Translations under genes and position numbers: made by a program
Source: Candidatus Omnitrophota bacterium
Lineage (GTDB): Bacteria > Omnitrophota > Gorgyraeia > Velamenicoccales > Velamenicoccaceae
Reading direction: 5' to 3'
Assembly: GCA_020052645.1 (NCBI GenBank)
Contig: JAGVOQ010000030.1
Coordinates: 1 to 48,810, forward strand
Length of the DNA stretch: 48,810 nucleotides
Shown here: in pieces, positions 1 to 6,573 of the stretch
Position numbering within the stretch: position 1 is the first letter of the stretch
Layout of the letters: each line of letters starts with the position of its first letter
Notes under the pieces: model-generated
Told to the model about the DNA's origin: nothing
Databases searched by the model: none
Seen by the model: the letters and a program-made list of their open reading frames with translations, nothing else

Positions 1-14
1 AATATTTTAGCGAA

Positions 15-72
15 ACTCCGCGAAGTGCCGCAAAATTATGAAAGAATTTTGCGAGTCGTTACGCAGCGGAGT
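15..72. repeat. Long palindromic element, copy 1
   Basis: An outer arm (actccgc, 15-21) pairs with gcggagt (66-72). Inside it, cgcaaaatt pairs with aattttgcg across a short loop. A second member of the same family lies at 33815-33888. It has the same layout and similar edges (accccgcgaagt on the left, ttacgaagcggggt on the right), and the outer stem changes T-A to C-G on both sides. That compensatory change says the fold matters. There is no T tract, so this is not an obvious rho-independent terminator. The 12-bp word aatattttagcg occurs at 1-12 and again at 88-99. Confidence 0.6.
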
Positions 73-98
73 AGACAGACTTAATGTAATATTTTAGC

Positions 99-160
99 GC
101 ACCTTGCCTTACATCACCCAGCCTAAAAGGATAGGCTGGTGCGCTGCTTTCTGCAGCGGA
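99..160. repeat. 62-bp two-hairpin repeat, copy 1
   Basis: This 62-bp unit recurs at 231-292 with three differences. Its first hairpin is ccagcct/aggctgg with loop aaaaggat, and its second is cgctg/cagcg. Two of the three differences lie opposite each other in the first stem (C-G here, T-A in copy 2), so base pairing is kept. Neither copy sits in a credible reading frame. Function is unknown. Confidence 0.7.
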
Positions 161-234
161 GAGGCAAGTACATCGCCTACTGCTCTGCACTTTGCCATAA
201 TTGAGAGGCAAGTACATCGCCTACTGCTCTGCAC
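159..234. repeat. 32-bp perfect direct repeat (159-190 and 203-234)
   Basis: A 32-bp sequence starting gagaggcaagta is present twice with 12 bases between copies. It joins the two 62-bp hairpin units at 99-160 and 231-292, so the whole of 99-292 looks like a nested duplication in front of ribBA. Only two copies are seen and they are not evenly spaced with spacers as in a CRISPR array. Confidence 0.7.
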
Positions 235-292
235 CTTGCCTTACATCACCCAGTCTAAAAGGATAGACTGGTACGCTGCTTTCTGCAGCGGA
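231..292. repeat. 62-bp two-hairpin repeat, copy 2
   Basis: This is the second copy of the unit at 99-160, with a compensatory pair change in the first stem (ccagtct/agactgg). It ends about 37 bases before the ribBA start, so it would lie in the ribBA leader if transcription begins upstream. No RFN (FMN riboswitch) core is recognisable here. Any control of ribBA from this leader would have to be by another mechanism. Confidence 0.65.
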
Positions 293-329
293 TTGGCAAG
301 TGCGTGCTTGCTGCACGAATAGGAAAAAT

Positions 330-1553
330 ATGAATTTTAATTCCATGGAAGAGATTTTAGAGGATTTTAAAGCAGGCAAAATGGTAATCGTTGTTGATGA
401 CGAGGATCGCGAAAACGAAGGCGATCTTGTCATGCCAGCGAGTTTTGTGACGAGCGAACACATAAATTTTATGGCTAAATTTGGTCGTGGTCTTATTTGT
501 GTCTCTATGGAGGAAGAACGTTTAAAGGAATTGGATATATATCCTATGGTCAGTCCTGTTTCTAGAATGCATGAGCAGGAAGATCCTTATGCTACCGCGT
601 GGATGGTTTCTGTGGATGCTAAAGAAGGCGTGACAACGGGAATTTCTGCGCATGACCGCGCAAGGACTATTGGAAAGTTAATATCCAAAGGTGCTGTGCC
701 GAGAGATTTTAGCCGGCCGGGTCATGTTTTTCCGTTAAAAGCGCGTCGTGGTGGGGTCTTGGTGCGGGCAGGTCATACAGAAGCTTCAACAGATTTGGCA
801 AAACTCGCCGGCTTGCATCCGGCTGGAGTAATATGTGAAATCATGAACGAAGATGGTTCTATGAGCCGTTTGCCGCAACTGATCGAATTTTCCAAGAAAC
901 ATGGGCTCAAGATTTGTTCTATCGAGGATTTAATTGAATTCAGGCGAAGGAATGAAGTTTTCGTGAAAAAAGTTGTTCAGACAAAGCTTCCAACGGAATT
1001 CGGCGATTTTCAGCTTTATCTTTATGAATCTCTTTTAGATGGCACGAGTCATATTGCGTTATGTTTAGGATTGGAGGCAGGAGTCGATTTTAATAAATCG
1101 GTTTTAGTCAGGGTCCATTCTGAATGTCTGACTGGAGATGTATTTGGGTCATTACGTTGTGACTGCGGTAAGCAGCTTAGGAAAGCTATGGAACGGGTGT
1201 CCGAGGAAAAGATGGGGGTTATTCTCTACATGAAGCAGGAGGGGCGTGGCATTGGCTTGACTAATAAGCTTAAGGCATATTCGTTGCAGGATCAGGGTAT
1301 GGATACGGTTGAGGCTAATGAGGCTTTGGGGTTTGCCGCTGACTTGAGGGATTACGGCATTGGCGCTCAGATTTTAGCAGATCTTGGAATAAAAAAAATC
1401 AGATTGATGACTAACAATCCGCGTAAGGTCGTGGGTTTGGAAGGATATGGATTGCATATAGTAGAACGGGTTCCTTTGGAAGCTCAAAGGACGAAAGAGA
1501 ACCAGAGGTATTTGAAAATTAAGAAAGAAAAATTAGGGCATTGGCTTGAATAA
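330..1553 (+). CDS. ribBA: Bifunctional 3,4-dihydroxy-2-butanone-4-phosphate synthase / GTP cyclohydrolase II
   Basis: This enzyme carries out both entry steps of riboflavin synthesis. The N-terminal half makes 3,4-dihydroxy-2-butanone 4-phosphate from ribulose 5-phosphate, with [10 protein letters not shown] at residues 23-32, a TGISAHDR block and [10 protein letters not shown]. The C-terminal half is GTP cyclohydrolase II, with zinc ligands C266, C277 and C279 in SECLTGD...RCDCG, then GRGIGL and TNNPRK. The length of 407 aa fits a full fusion. I chose the ATG at 330 because agga lies five bases upstream; an ATG at 345 is the alternative. It is first in the cluster ribBA-ribH-nusB-PHP-ribD-ribE. 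The stop codon is the first base triplet of a hairpin element that also abuts the ribH stop. Confidence 0.97.
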   Translation: MNFNSMEEILEDFKAGKMVIVVDDEDRENEGDLVMPASFVTSEHINFMAKFGRGLICVSMEEERLKELDIYPMVSPVSRMHEQEDPYATAWMVSVDAKEGVTTGISAHDRARTIGKLISKGAVPRDFSRPGHVFPLKARRGGVLVRAGHTEASTDLAKLAGLHPAGVICEIMNEDGSMSRLPQLIEFSKKHGLKICSIEDLIEFRRRNEVFVKKVVQTKLPTEFGDFQLYLYESLLDGTSHIALCLGLEAGVDFNKSVLVRVHSECLTGDVFGSLRCDCGKQLRKAMERVSEEKMGVILYMKQEGRGIGLTNKLKAYSLQDQGMDTVEANEALGFAADLRDYGIGAQILADLGIKKIRLMTNNPRKVVGLEGYGLHIVERVPLEAQRTKENQRYLKIKKEKLGHWLE

Positions 1554-1554
1554 G

Positions 1555-1642
1555 CGACGACATAACTTACGGAAATTTGATTGACGTAAGTTATGTGTCG
1601 GAGCTTACCCAGCACTGATTTTATATAAAATTAGTGCTGGGT
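1555..1642. repeat. Stop-codon-abutting two-hairpin element, copy 1
   Basis: Directly after the ribBA stop comes a hairpin with an 11-bp stem (cataacttacg 1561-1571, cgtaagttatg 1585-1595). It is extended by a cgac/gtcg pairing. A 36-base palindrome follows at 1607-1642 (acccagcact...agtgctgggt), perfect except for one G-T pair. The same arrangement, with the same taagcga(c/g)gacataactta start, follows ribH at 2383-2481. Neither copy ends in a T run. It may act as a processing or 3'-end structure, or be a mobile palindromic repeat. Confidence 0.65.
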
Positions 1643-1701
1643 TCAATTCGCGCAAATCAGTTATGTTATGAAAAACGTTCCTTGCCTACTGGCAGGCAGG
1701 C

Positions 1702-1909
1702 GTCCACCATTGAAGCAATGGCGGGCTCATGAAGGAAAAGAAACTTTACTCCGTATTTTTTAAATTAGAGAAATTAATGTAATTGTTTTGCTCCACATCT
1801 TTTCTGGAAATAACATTAATGAGGAAAGATTTGGAGTTAATTCCTGTAAAAATGCAGGAATTAAGAGTTCACTCGTCAGCCATTGAAGCAATGGCTGACT
1901 CATGAAGGA
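1702..1909. repeat. Duplicated ribH leader hairpin (1702-1736 and 1875-1909)
   Basis: A 35-base sequence containing ccattg-aag-caatgg and ending in ctcatgaagga occurs twice with about five mismatches. In the downstream copy the stem is a perfect 11 bp (1875-1885 with 1889-1899) and sits immediately before the ribH ribosome binding site. In the upstream copy the outer pairs are broken and no gene follows. Between them is another 10-bp hairpin (1837-1846 with 1855-1864). The rest of 1554-1916 holds no gene. Confidence 0.6.
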
Positions 1910-1916
1910 GGATGAT

Positions 1917-2381
1917 ATGCATAAGGTTCATGAAGGCGGGTTGGTTGTAAAGGGAAAGCGTTTTGGTGTTGTTGTCTCACGTTTTAATGATTTCGTGACA
2001 AAGGCGCTCGTGGATGGTTGTTTGGATACGCTCTTAAGGCATGGTGCTAAAGAACCTGATTTGGAAATATTCTGGGTTCCCGGGGCTTTTGAAATACCCA
2101 TCGTTGCCATGAAACTGGCAAAGAATAAAAAATTTGATGCAGTTATTTGTTTAGGAACAGTTATCCGCGGGGACACGCCGCATTTTGATTTTATTGCCAA
2201 TGAAGCTGCCAAGGGCATAGCTCATGTTTCTTTGCAGACAGGCGTCCCGGCGATTTTTGGAGTCATTACTGCTGATACTATGGAGCAAGCGATCGAGCGC
2301 GCAGGGACAAAAGGCGGCAACAAGGGTAAAGATGCGGCCCTGAATGCTATTGAAATGGTGAATTTGTTAGATATAATATAA
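1917..2381 (+). CDS. ribH: 6,7-dimethyl-8-ribityllumazine synthase
   Basis: Lumazine synthase condenses 5-amino-6-ribitylaminouracil with 3,4-dihydroxy-2-butanone 4-phosphate, the penultimate step to riboflavin. Family marks are SRFND near the N terminus, GAFEIP, the active-site block [12 protein letters not shown] with its catalytic histidine, and [14 protein letters not shown] at the C terminus. The length of 154 aa is normal for the subunit of the icosahedral or pentameric enzyme. The start at 1917 is fixed by aaggagg at 1905-1911. The earlier in-frame ATG at 1902 runs straight into that ribosome binding site and has none of its own. A perfect 11-bp hairpin lies just upstream of the ribosome binding site and could affect initiation. 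Confidence 0.97.
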   Translation: MHKVHEGGLVVKGKRFGVVVSRFNDFVTKALVDGCLDTLLRHGAKEPDLEIFWVPGAFEIPIVAMKLAKNKKFDAVICLGTVIRGDTPHFDFIANEAAKGIAHVSLQTGVPAIFGVITADTMEQAIERAGTKGGNKGKDAALNAIEMVNLLDII

Positions 2382-2382
2382 G

Positions 2383-2481
2383 CGAGGACATAACTTAGCG
2401 AGTTGAAAACGAAGCTAAGTTATCGGTCCGAGTTTATCCGCCGAAGCTAAGAAAAAGAAAGCTCTTTAGCGTAGGCGGATA
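2383..2481. repeat. Stop-codon-abutting two-hairpin element, copy 2
   Basis: It begins at the ribH stop with the same words as copy 1 at 1555. Hairpin one pairs ataacttagc (2390-2399) with gctaagttat (2414-2423), plus ggac/gtcc outside. Hairpin two pairs tatccgcc (2435-2442) with ggcggata (2474-2481), with a gctaa/ttagc inner stem. Compared with copy 1, an outer C-G pair becomes G-C, while the loops and the second hairpin differ entirely. The structure is therefore kept while the sequence drifts. It fills most of the ribH-nusB spacer. Confidence 0.65.
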
Positions 2482-2514
2482 TATTATTGATTGAACGATT
2501 AGGTTTAAAAAATT

Positions 2515-2940
2515 ATGCGTAAACGCACAAAGGGCAGAGAATTAGCGCTTCAACTTCTTTATCAGGCAGACGTCACTAACATTGATGCAAAAGATCTTAT
2601 GGAAGATTTTTTTGCTATGGATGCTAACGCCAAAGAAGAAATTGACGCAAGGGATTTTGCCATTGATCTTGCCGGAAGTGTCTGCGCGAACCTTGAAAAA
2701 CTTGATAAGGCCATCAGTTCTTATGCGACAAATTGGCATTTGGATCGCATGGCAACAGTGGACAGGAACATTTTGCGTCTGGCTGCGTTTGAATTATTAT
2801 TTCGGCCGGACATCCCTCCCAAAGTGGCTATTAATGAAGCCGTAGAATTGGCCAAAAAGTATGGCGATGTTGATTCCGGTAAATTTGTTAACGGCGTTCT
2901 AGACAAAATCAATAAAACAAAAAACCCTCCCATAGAATAA
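2515..2940 (+). CDS. nusB: Transcription antitermination factor NusB
   Basis: NusB is a small all-helical RNA-binding protein. With NusE (ribosomal protein S10) it binds boxA in rRNA leaders and prevents premature termination. The 141-aa protein starts with the family block [10 protein letters not shown] and has an [10 protein letters not shown] core. It ends with the signature [17 protein letters not shown]...FVNGVLD. Location directly downstream of ribH is a common bacterial arrangement. The stop codon is immediately followed by the ATG of the PHP gene, so the two are very likely co-translated. Confidence 0.95.
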   Translation: MRKRTKGRELALQLLYQADVTNIDAKDLMEDFFAMDANAKEEIDARDFAIDLAGSVCANLEKLDKAISSYATNWHLDRMATVDRNILRLAAFELLFRPDIPPKVAINEAVELAKKYGDVDSGKFVNGVLDKINKTKNPPIE

Positions 2941-3762
2941 ATGAAGGTTGCAGATCTTCACGTTCATAGTCATTTTTCCGACGGGACACTTGCTCCCTCA
3001 GCCATTGTGGCAGAGGCTATCCGCAAAGGTCTTTCCTGCATTTCACTTACAGACCATGATACGATCGATGCCTTAGATCCGGCGATTGAAGCGGCGGGTA
3101 AGGATCTTGAGATTCTCCCGGGCATTGAGTTGACCGCTGAATTTCAAGGACAGGAAATCCATATCTTAGGGTATTTGATCGATTATCGTAATGATGCGTT
3201 TTTAAAAATGCTTGCCATGATGCAGGAAGTCCGCGTGAAACGTATTAGCGGTATATGCGAAAAACTAAAAAAGCTGAAATGTCTGATCGAGCCTGAAGAT
3301 GTTTTTAAATTTGCCGTCTACGGCAGTGTTGGGCGTCTTCATGTGGCGCGCGCTCTTTTACAAAAAGGTTATGTGGGGTCAACCTCAGAGGCTTTTGTCC
3401 GTTTCATCGGCGAAAAAGGAGCGGCTTATGTAGGAAAGTTTAAGATGACTCCTCAGGAAGCCATCAATTGGATTTTAAAAGTTAAAGGAATTCCTGTTCT
3501 TGCCCATCCTCATTTATTGGGGGATAAGACACTGATCTCTGATCTGGTAAAAGCCGGAATTATGGGGCTAGAGGCTTTTTATCCTGAACACTCAGAATAC
3601 CAAACTCAGGAATTTATAAAAATAGCTCAAAAGTATGATCTTTTGGTGACAGGCGGTTCTGATTGCCATGGTTATGCTAAAGAAGAAATTAAGCTCGGAT
3701 TGATTAAACTTCCTTATGAATATGTAGAAAAATTGAAGGAAGCCCAATGCAGGCTGAAATAA
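2941..3762 (+). CDS. PHP-domain metal-dependent phosphoesterase (TrpH/YciV-like)
   Basis: This is a 273-aa protein of the polymerase-and-histidinol-phosphatase fold. Visible metal-binding motifs are DLHVHSHFSDG (residues 5-15), ISLTDHDT, GIELTAEF with EIHILGY, VLAHPH and TGGSDCHG near the C terminus. The set and length match the TrpH/YciV branch, whose E. coli member is a 5'-3' RNA exonuclease, better than histidinol phosphatase. It starts on the base after the nusB stop and overlaps ribD by 16 bases, so it is locked into the riboflavin operon. The substrate cannot be read from the sequence. RNA ends are the family-based guess. The operon leaves open a role as the missing riboflavin-pathway phosphatase. 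Confidence 0.85.
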   Translation: MKVADLHVHSHFSDGTLAPSAIVAEAIRKGLSCISLTDHDTIDALDPAIEAAGKDLEILPGIELTAEFQGQEIHILGYLIDYRNDAFLKMLAMMQEVRVKRISGICEKLKKLKCLIEPEDVFKFAVYGSVGRLHVARALLQKGYVGSTSEAFVRFIGEKGAAYVGKFKMTPQEAINWILKVKGIPVLAHPHLLGDKTLISDLVKAGIMGLEAFYPEHSEYQTQEFIKIAQKYDLLVTGGSDCHGYAKEEIKLGLIKLPYEYVEKLKEAQCRLK

Positions 3763-4844
3763 ATAAATATATGAAACGCGCGGTTTACCTTGCGCGAAAA
3801 GCTGCTGGCCAGACATTTCCGAATCCTCTCGTGGGGGCGGTTATCGTTAATAATGGCCGCGTGGTGGGTGAGGGGTTCCATAGAAAAGCCGGCGGCCCGC
3901 ATGCGGAAATTTTTGCTTTACGTCAGGCAAAAGAAAAATCGCGCGGAGCAATTTTATTTTGCACCTTTGAGCCGTGCGCGCATACAGGGCGCACAGGGCC
4001 TTGCGTAAATGAAGTTATCAAATCCGGCATCAGCCGTGTTTATATAGGCACGAAAGATCCGAATCCCTTGACAGGCGGTAAGGGGATGGCTGCGTTGCGT
4101 AGAGCCGGCGTGCGTGTTCAGATGGGATTTTTAGAGAAAGAGATCAAAAGCCTTAATGAACCTTTTTTTAAGGCATTTCAGAAAAAGATGCCATTTGTTA
4201 CTATAAAAATCGCACAGTCCCTTGATGGAAAGATTGCTACGTCCGGCGGTGAGTCTAAATGGATCACTAACAAGACGAGCCGCGCAGCTGCCCATCAAGC
4301 GAGAAAATTTTATGATTGCATTATAGCGGGAAGTGGTACAGTTTTGGCGGATGATCCGAGGCTGGAGTCTCTTAAAGGCAACAGGCTTATAAAAGTATTG
4401 GTTGATTCGCAAATGAGGATTCCGTTGAGTGCGCGTTGTTTTAAAACTCGGCAGCCTGTTGTTGTGGCGGCAGTTAAAAGAAACAAGGAAAAGGAAGAAG
4501 CTCTTAAAAAAGCGGGTGTTCGTGTTTTTTATACAAAGCCTAAAAAAGGCCGTGTCGACTTAAAAAAGCTCTTGCAGTACCTTGGCAGTTTTGAAATCAG
4601 AAATATTTTGGTTGAAGGTGGCGCAACGTTGATTGGTTCGTTTTTGGATGAACGATTGGCGGATAAGGCCGTACTTTTTATAGCCCCGAGGATCATCGGA
4701 GGAGCACGATCAAAGTCTTCCGTTGCAGGCGTGGGGGCCATACGTTTAAGAGAGAGTATTTTTTTAAAAAATATGACTTTAAAAAAGATCCAAGATGATA
4801 TTTTTATCGAAGGATATCTAAAATATCCTAAACACGCGGGTTAA
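3747..4844 (+). CDS. ribD: Bifunctional diaminohydroxyphosphoribosylaminopyrimidine deaminase / 5-amino-6-(5-phosphoribosylamino)uracil reductase
   Basis: RibD performs steps two and three of the pyrimidine branch of riboflavin synthesis. The N-terminal deaminase shows the zinc site HAE and PCAHTGRTGPC. The C-terminal reductase shows KIAQSLDGKIAT, SGTVLADDPRL and LVEGGATLIGSF. At 365 aa it is full length. The ATG at 3747 has ggaag a few bases upstream and overlaps the PHP gene by 16 bases; a second in-frame ATG lies at 3771. It is followed four bases later by ribE. Confidence 0.97.
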   Translation: MQAEINKYMKRAVYLARKAAGQTFPNPLVGAVIVNNGRVVGEGFHRKAGGPHAEIFALRQAKEKSRGAILFCTFEPCAHTGRTGPCVNEVIKSGISRVYIGTKDPNPLTGGKGMAALRRAGVRVQMGFLEKEIKSLNEPFFKAFQKKMPFVTIKIAQSLDGKIATSGGESKWITNKTSRAAAHQARKFYDCIIAGSGTVLADDPRLESLKGNRLIKVLVDSQMRIPLSARCFKTRQPVVVAAVKRNKEKEEALKKAGVRVFYTKPKKGRVDLKKLLQYLGSFEIRNILVEGGATLIGSFLDERLADKAVLFIAPRIIGGARSKSSVAGVGAIRLRESIFLKNMTLKKIQDDIFIEGYLKYPKHAG

Positions 4845-4848
4845 AACT

Positions 4849-5424
4849 ATGTTTACGGGAATCATTGAAGAGTGTGGTCAAGTTCAGGCTCTGCAGATGA
4901 TCGGGTCGGTTTTAAAGCTTTCGATCAAAGCCGATAAGGTTTGTCACGAGGTTCAGATCGGCGATAGCATTTCAGTCGACGGTGTGTGTTTGACTGTCGT
5001 CGGATTAAAAGAAAAAGTCCTTTCATTTGATGTTATCCGGCAAACATCGGGCCTGACGACTTTAAAAAACCTAAAATACGGTGATTTTGTTAATCTGGAA
5101 CGAGCCTTGAAAATAGGAGATCGGCTAGGGGGTCATTTTGTAACAGGTCACATAGATTGTCTGGGTGTTGTAAGATCAAAAAAACAATTGAGGGGAAATT
5201 GGGAGATAGGAGTTGGTATTCCCGCTGCATTTTTAAAATTTGTGCTGAAAAAAGGATCAGTCGCTATTGATGGCATTAGTTTAACGATTGCTGATGTCAA
5301 GTGCGGCACGCTATTTGTCTGCGTTATCCCGCATACATTAAAAATGACAACTTTGGGCCGTAAAACTGTTGGAAAAAAGGTCAATATTGAGCTCGACATT
5401 TTGGCTAAAAGAAGTGCTCTTTAG
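4849..5424 (+). CDS. ribE: Riboflavin synthase, alpha subunit type
   Basis: The enzyme dismutates two 6,7-dimethyl-8-ribityllumazine molecules to riboflavin plus the pyrimidine reused by lumazine synthase. The 191-aa protein is an internal duplication of two lumazine-binding barrels. It opens with MFTGIIEE, has DGVCLTVV, LGGHFVTGHID in the first repeat, and DGISLTIA and IPHTLKMTTL in the second. It is slightly short at the C terminus compared with usual 200-220 aa members, but both repeats are intact. It is last in the rib operon, and a non-coding island begins after its stop. Confidence 0.96.
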   Translation: MFTGIIEECGQVQALQMIGSVLKLSIKADKVCHEVQIGDSISVDGVCLTVVGLKEKVLSFDVIRQTSGLTTLKNLKYGDFVNLERALKIGDRLGGHFVTGHIDCLGVVRSKKQLRGNWEIGVGIPAAFLKFVLKKGSVAIDGISLTIADVKCGTLFVCVIPHTLKMTTLGRKTVGKKVNIELDILAKRSAL

Positions 5425-5450
5425 AGGTTTTAAAGATTTTTTATCCCTAG

Positions 5451-5590
5451 TCAGAAATCCCCGGCTTTTAAGCCGGGGGATGAATGCATGGTCGTCTCGG
5501 GAGGGAATCCCCGGATAGGCAATAGTATTGCCGAGGAAATTGTTCTGATAAAAAAGGAGCCCCGGACTAAAGTCCGGAGAGTTCCACTAT
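5451..5590. repeat. CTTTAG-type two-hairpin element, copy A (diverged, with insertion)
   Basis: Hairpin one is ccccggctt/aagccgggg (5459-5467 with 5470-5478), followed by gatgaatg. Hairpin two is ccggact/agtccgg (5562-5568 with 5571-5577), preceded by ggagcc and followed by gttccact. Copies B (6574-6675) and C (15920-16029) share this order of words. Here about 50 extra bases, with their own ggcaat/attgcc hairpin, separate the two halves. A tcag/ctga pairing closes the first half. It starts 26 bases after the ribE stop, and no T run follows. Confidence 0.6.
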
Positions 5591-5625
5591 TCTTCGATTC
5601 ATGTCTTTTTGTTGTTATCCCACCG

Positions 5626-5654
5626 TTGTCAATCCTGTTAATTTATGATAAACT
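5626..5654 (+). promoter_or_regulatory. Possible sigma70 promoter upstream of tRNA-Pro
   Basis: TTGTCA (5626-5631) and TAAACT (5649-5654) are 17 bases apart, with TG one base before the -10 as in extended -10 promoters. The tRNA begins about 190 bases later, so if used it would give a long leader containing the twin hairpins at 5744-5821. The -10 is only a four-of-six match, so this is weak. Confidence 0.3.
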
Positions 5655-5743
5655 AGCTTGATATTTATAGACGATTTTCCTAAATGCTATGATTTAGTGT
5701 AGTTCTTGTGAGAGTTAACGAACAAGGAAATTTTTTAAGGTTC

Positions 5744-5821
5744 GTGGCTCAGCCCAAAAAGGGCTTCGCCACAGACTAAAATTTTTCGGGGACCGTGGCC
5801 CAGCCCTTCGGGCTTCGCCAC
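5744..5821. repeat. Twin GTGGC...GCCAC hairpins
   Basis: Two near-identical hairpins stand in tandem (5744-5772 and 5795-5821). Each has gtggc/gccac outside, a two-by-two internal loop, and agccc/gggct inside, with different apical loops (aaaaa versus ttc). Each is followed by aca(a)ga and an AT stretch. They begin gtggc(t/c)cagc, like the D arm of the tRNA just downstream, but have no anticodon or T arm. The rest of 5591-5843 shows no gene. Confidence 0.55.
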
Positions 5822-5843
5822 AAGATTTATATTTTACATTTCG

Positions 5844-5918
5844 CGGGGAGTGGCTCAGCTTGGCTAGAGCGCAACGTTCGGGACGTTGAAGTCGTGGGTT
5901 CAAATCCCACCTCCCCGA
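5844..5918 (+). tRNA. tRNA-Pro (anticodon CGG)
   Basis: A complete cloverleaf can be drawn. The acceptor is cggggag/ctccccg with C1-G72 and discriminator A73, as expected for bacterial tRNA-Pro. The D stem is gctc/gagc, the anticodon stem caacg/cgttg with loop ttcggga (anticodon CGG at 5879-5881, G37), the variable loop aagtc, and the T arm gtggg-ttcaaat-cccac. CCA is not encoded, so the CCA-adding enzyme encoded at 11458 would be needed. A 9-bp AT hairpin (taaattttg/caaaattta) follows directly. Confidence 0.93.
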
Positions 5919-6103
5919 CTAAATTTTGCGAAAAACAAAATTTAAACGATTCTTAGGTCTTTTAATTTTTATTGGGATTTGAAGCCGACCCGAGCGCCAC
6001 TGGTTTAAGCGAGGGCGGCCGGTTCCGAAGGAGCCGAGCGAATGCGAGGCGGGAGAGGAAAAATTCCACCTCCCCGACTAAATTTTGCGACAAGCAAAAT
6101 TTA
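5907..6103. repeat. Direct repeat of the tRNA-Pro 3' end (att-like)
   Basis: The last 12 bases of the tRNA plus the following hairpin (5907-5944) recur at 6066-6103 with two mismatches in 38; the first 25 are identical. In the second copy the following bases make a perfect 16-bp hairpin (cccgactaaattttgc/gcaaaatttagtcggg, 6073-6111). Duplication of a tRNA 3' end is the usual scar of tRNA-targeted integration. Only 159 bp separate the copies and no integrase lies between them. It could be a solo scar, a deleted element, or a partial tRNA duplication. Confidence 0.65.
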
Positions 6104-6242
6104 GTCGGGTGCCGATAAGGCCGCAGTGAGGCGAGTGCGAAGCCTCCCCGGAGGCGACAAGCCGAACAGCGAGCGTCCGCCACTAAAACATCGGCGGACG
6201 ACCGCTGATGAATTAGTAGCGGTCGTAGCGTTCGACACTATT
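5945..6242. other. GC-rich non-coding island with palindromes
   Basis: No gene is visible. The stretch is clearly more GC-rich than its surroundings and full of gcgag/gaggcg words. Hairpins include gcctcc/ggaggc (about 6151-6164), cgtccgcc/ggcggacg (6174-6200) and cgaccgct/agcggtcg (6199-6225). At 5980-5992 the word tgggatttgaa is the reverse complement of the tRNA-Pro T arm, suggesting another tRNA-derived fragment in inverse orientation. Confidence 0.45.
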
Positions 6243-6275
6243 TAGTCGATGGTCTATAGTCTATGGTCGATAGCT
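6243..6275. repeat. Short-word GTCTATAG repeat
   Basis: The words gtcgat, ggtctatagtctatgg and gtcgatag follow one another just before the acylphosphatase start. The same vocabulary reappears at 42018-42088. It is not a ribosome binding site, and none is visible for the next gene. Confidence 0.5.
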
Positions 6276-6288
6276 AAAAACTATTGTT

Positions 6289-6573
6289 ATGTTTGAAAAA
6301 GTAACTAAGCGAATTCACATAATTTTTAAAGGCAGGGTGCAGGGCGTAGGTTTTAGGTATGCAACTGTTGAGGCAGCAGAAGTTTTAAAAATTACGGGTT
6401 GGGTTAAAAATCTTTCAAACGGTGATGTGGAAGTGGTTGCGGAACAGCGCCAGGACATTTTAGAAGATTTTATTGAACGTCTTGAACGTGAATTTTGCGG
6501 TTATATAAAAAATAAAGAAGTAGGTTGGGAGCCCGCAACAGGCGTGTTTAAAGGTTTCAGTGTTTCTTTTTAA
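6289..6573 (+). CDS. acyP: Acylphosphatase
   Basis: This is a 94-aa enzyme hydrolysing acyl phosphates such as carbamoyl or 1,3-bisphosphoglycerate phosphates, a small cytosolic alpha/beta sandwich. The phosphate-binding loop GRVQGVGFR with its catalytic arginine and the [13 protein letters not shown] block with the catalytic asparagine are both present at usual positions. The length is typical. No ribosome binding site precedes the ATG. It begins a new gene run after the non-coding island. Its TAA stop is immediately followed by the best-preserved two-hairpin element (6574-6675). Confidence 0.93.
   Translation: MFEKVTKRIHIIFKGRVQGVGFRYATVEAAEVLKITGWVKNLSNGDVEVVAEQRQDILEDFIERLEREFCGYIKNKEVGWEPATGVFKGFSVSF

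Noticed and set aside
159-234. CRISPR array
   Set aside because: There are only two copies of the 32-bp repeat, 12 bases apart, inside a larger duplication, and no cas gene is nearby. The heptamer array at 48712 has no spacers either.
104-322. A 72-codon frame through the repeats upstream of ribBA
   Set aside because: It is produced by the duplicated hairpin units. Its peptide repeats (YITQ-KRI) follow the DNA repeat, and no ribosome binding site precedes it.
1-329. FMN (RFN) riboswitch before ribBA
   Set aside because: I looked for the conserved RFN core words on the + strand and did not find them. The hairpins present are duplicated units with different loops. One further upstream, outside the window, cannot be excluded.
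5425-5450. Rho-independent terminator directly after ribE
   Set aside because: A T-rich run is present (gattttttatccc), but no stem of useful length precedes it.
5744-5821. Two tRNA pseudogenes before tRNA-Pro
   Set aside because: Each hairpin shares only gtggc(t/c)cagc with the tRNA D arm and lacks acceptor, anticodon and T arms; they are simple hairpins.
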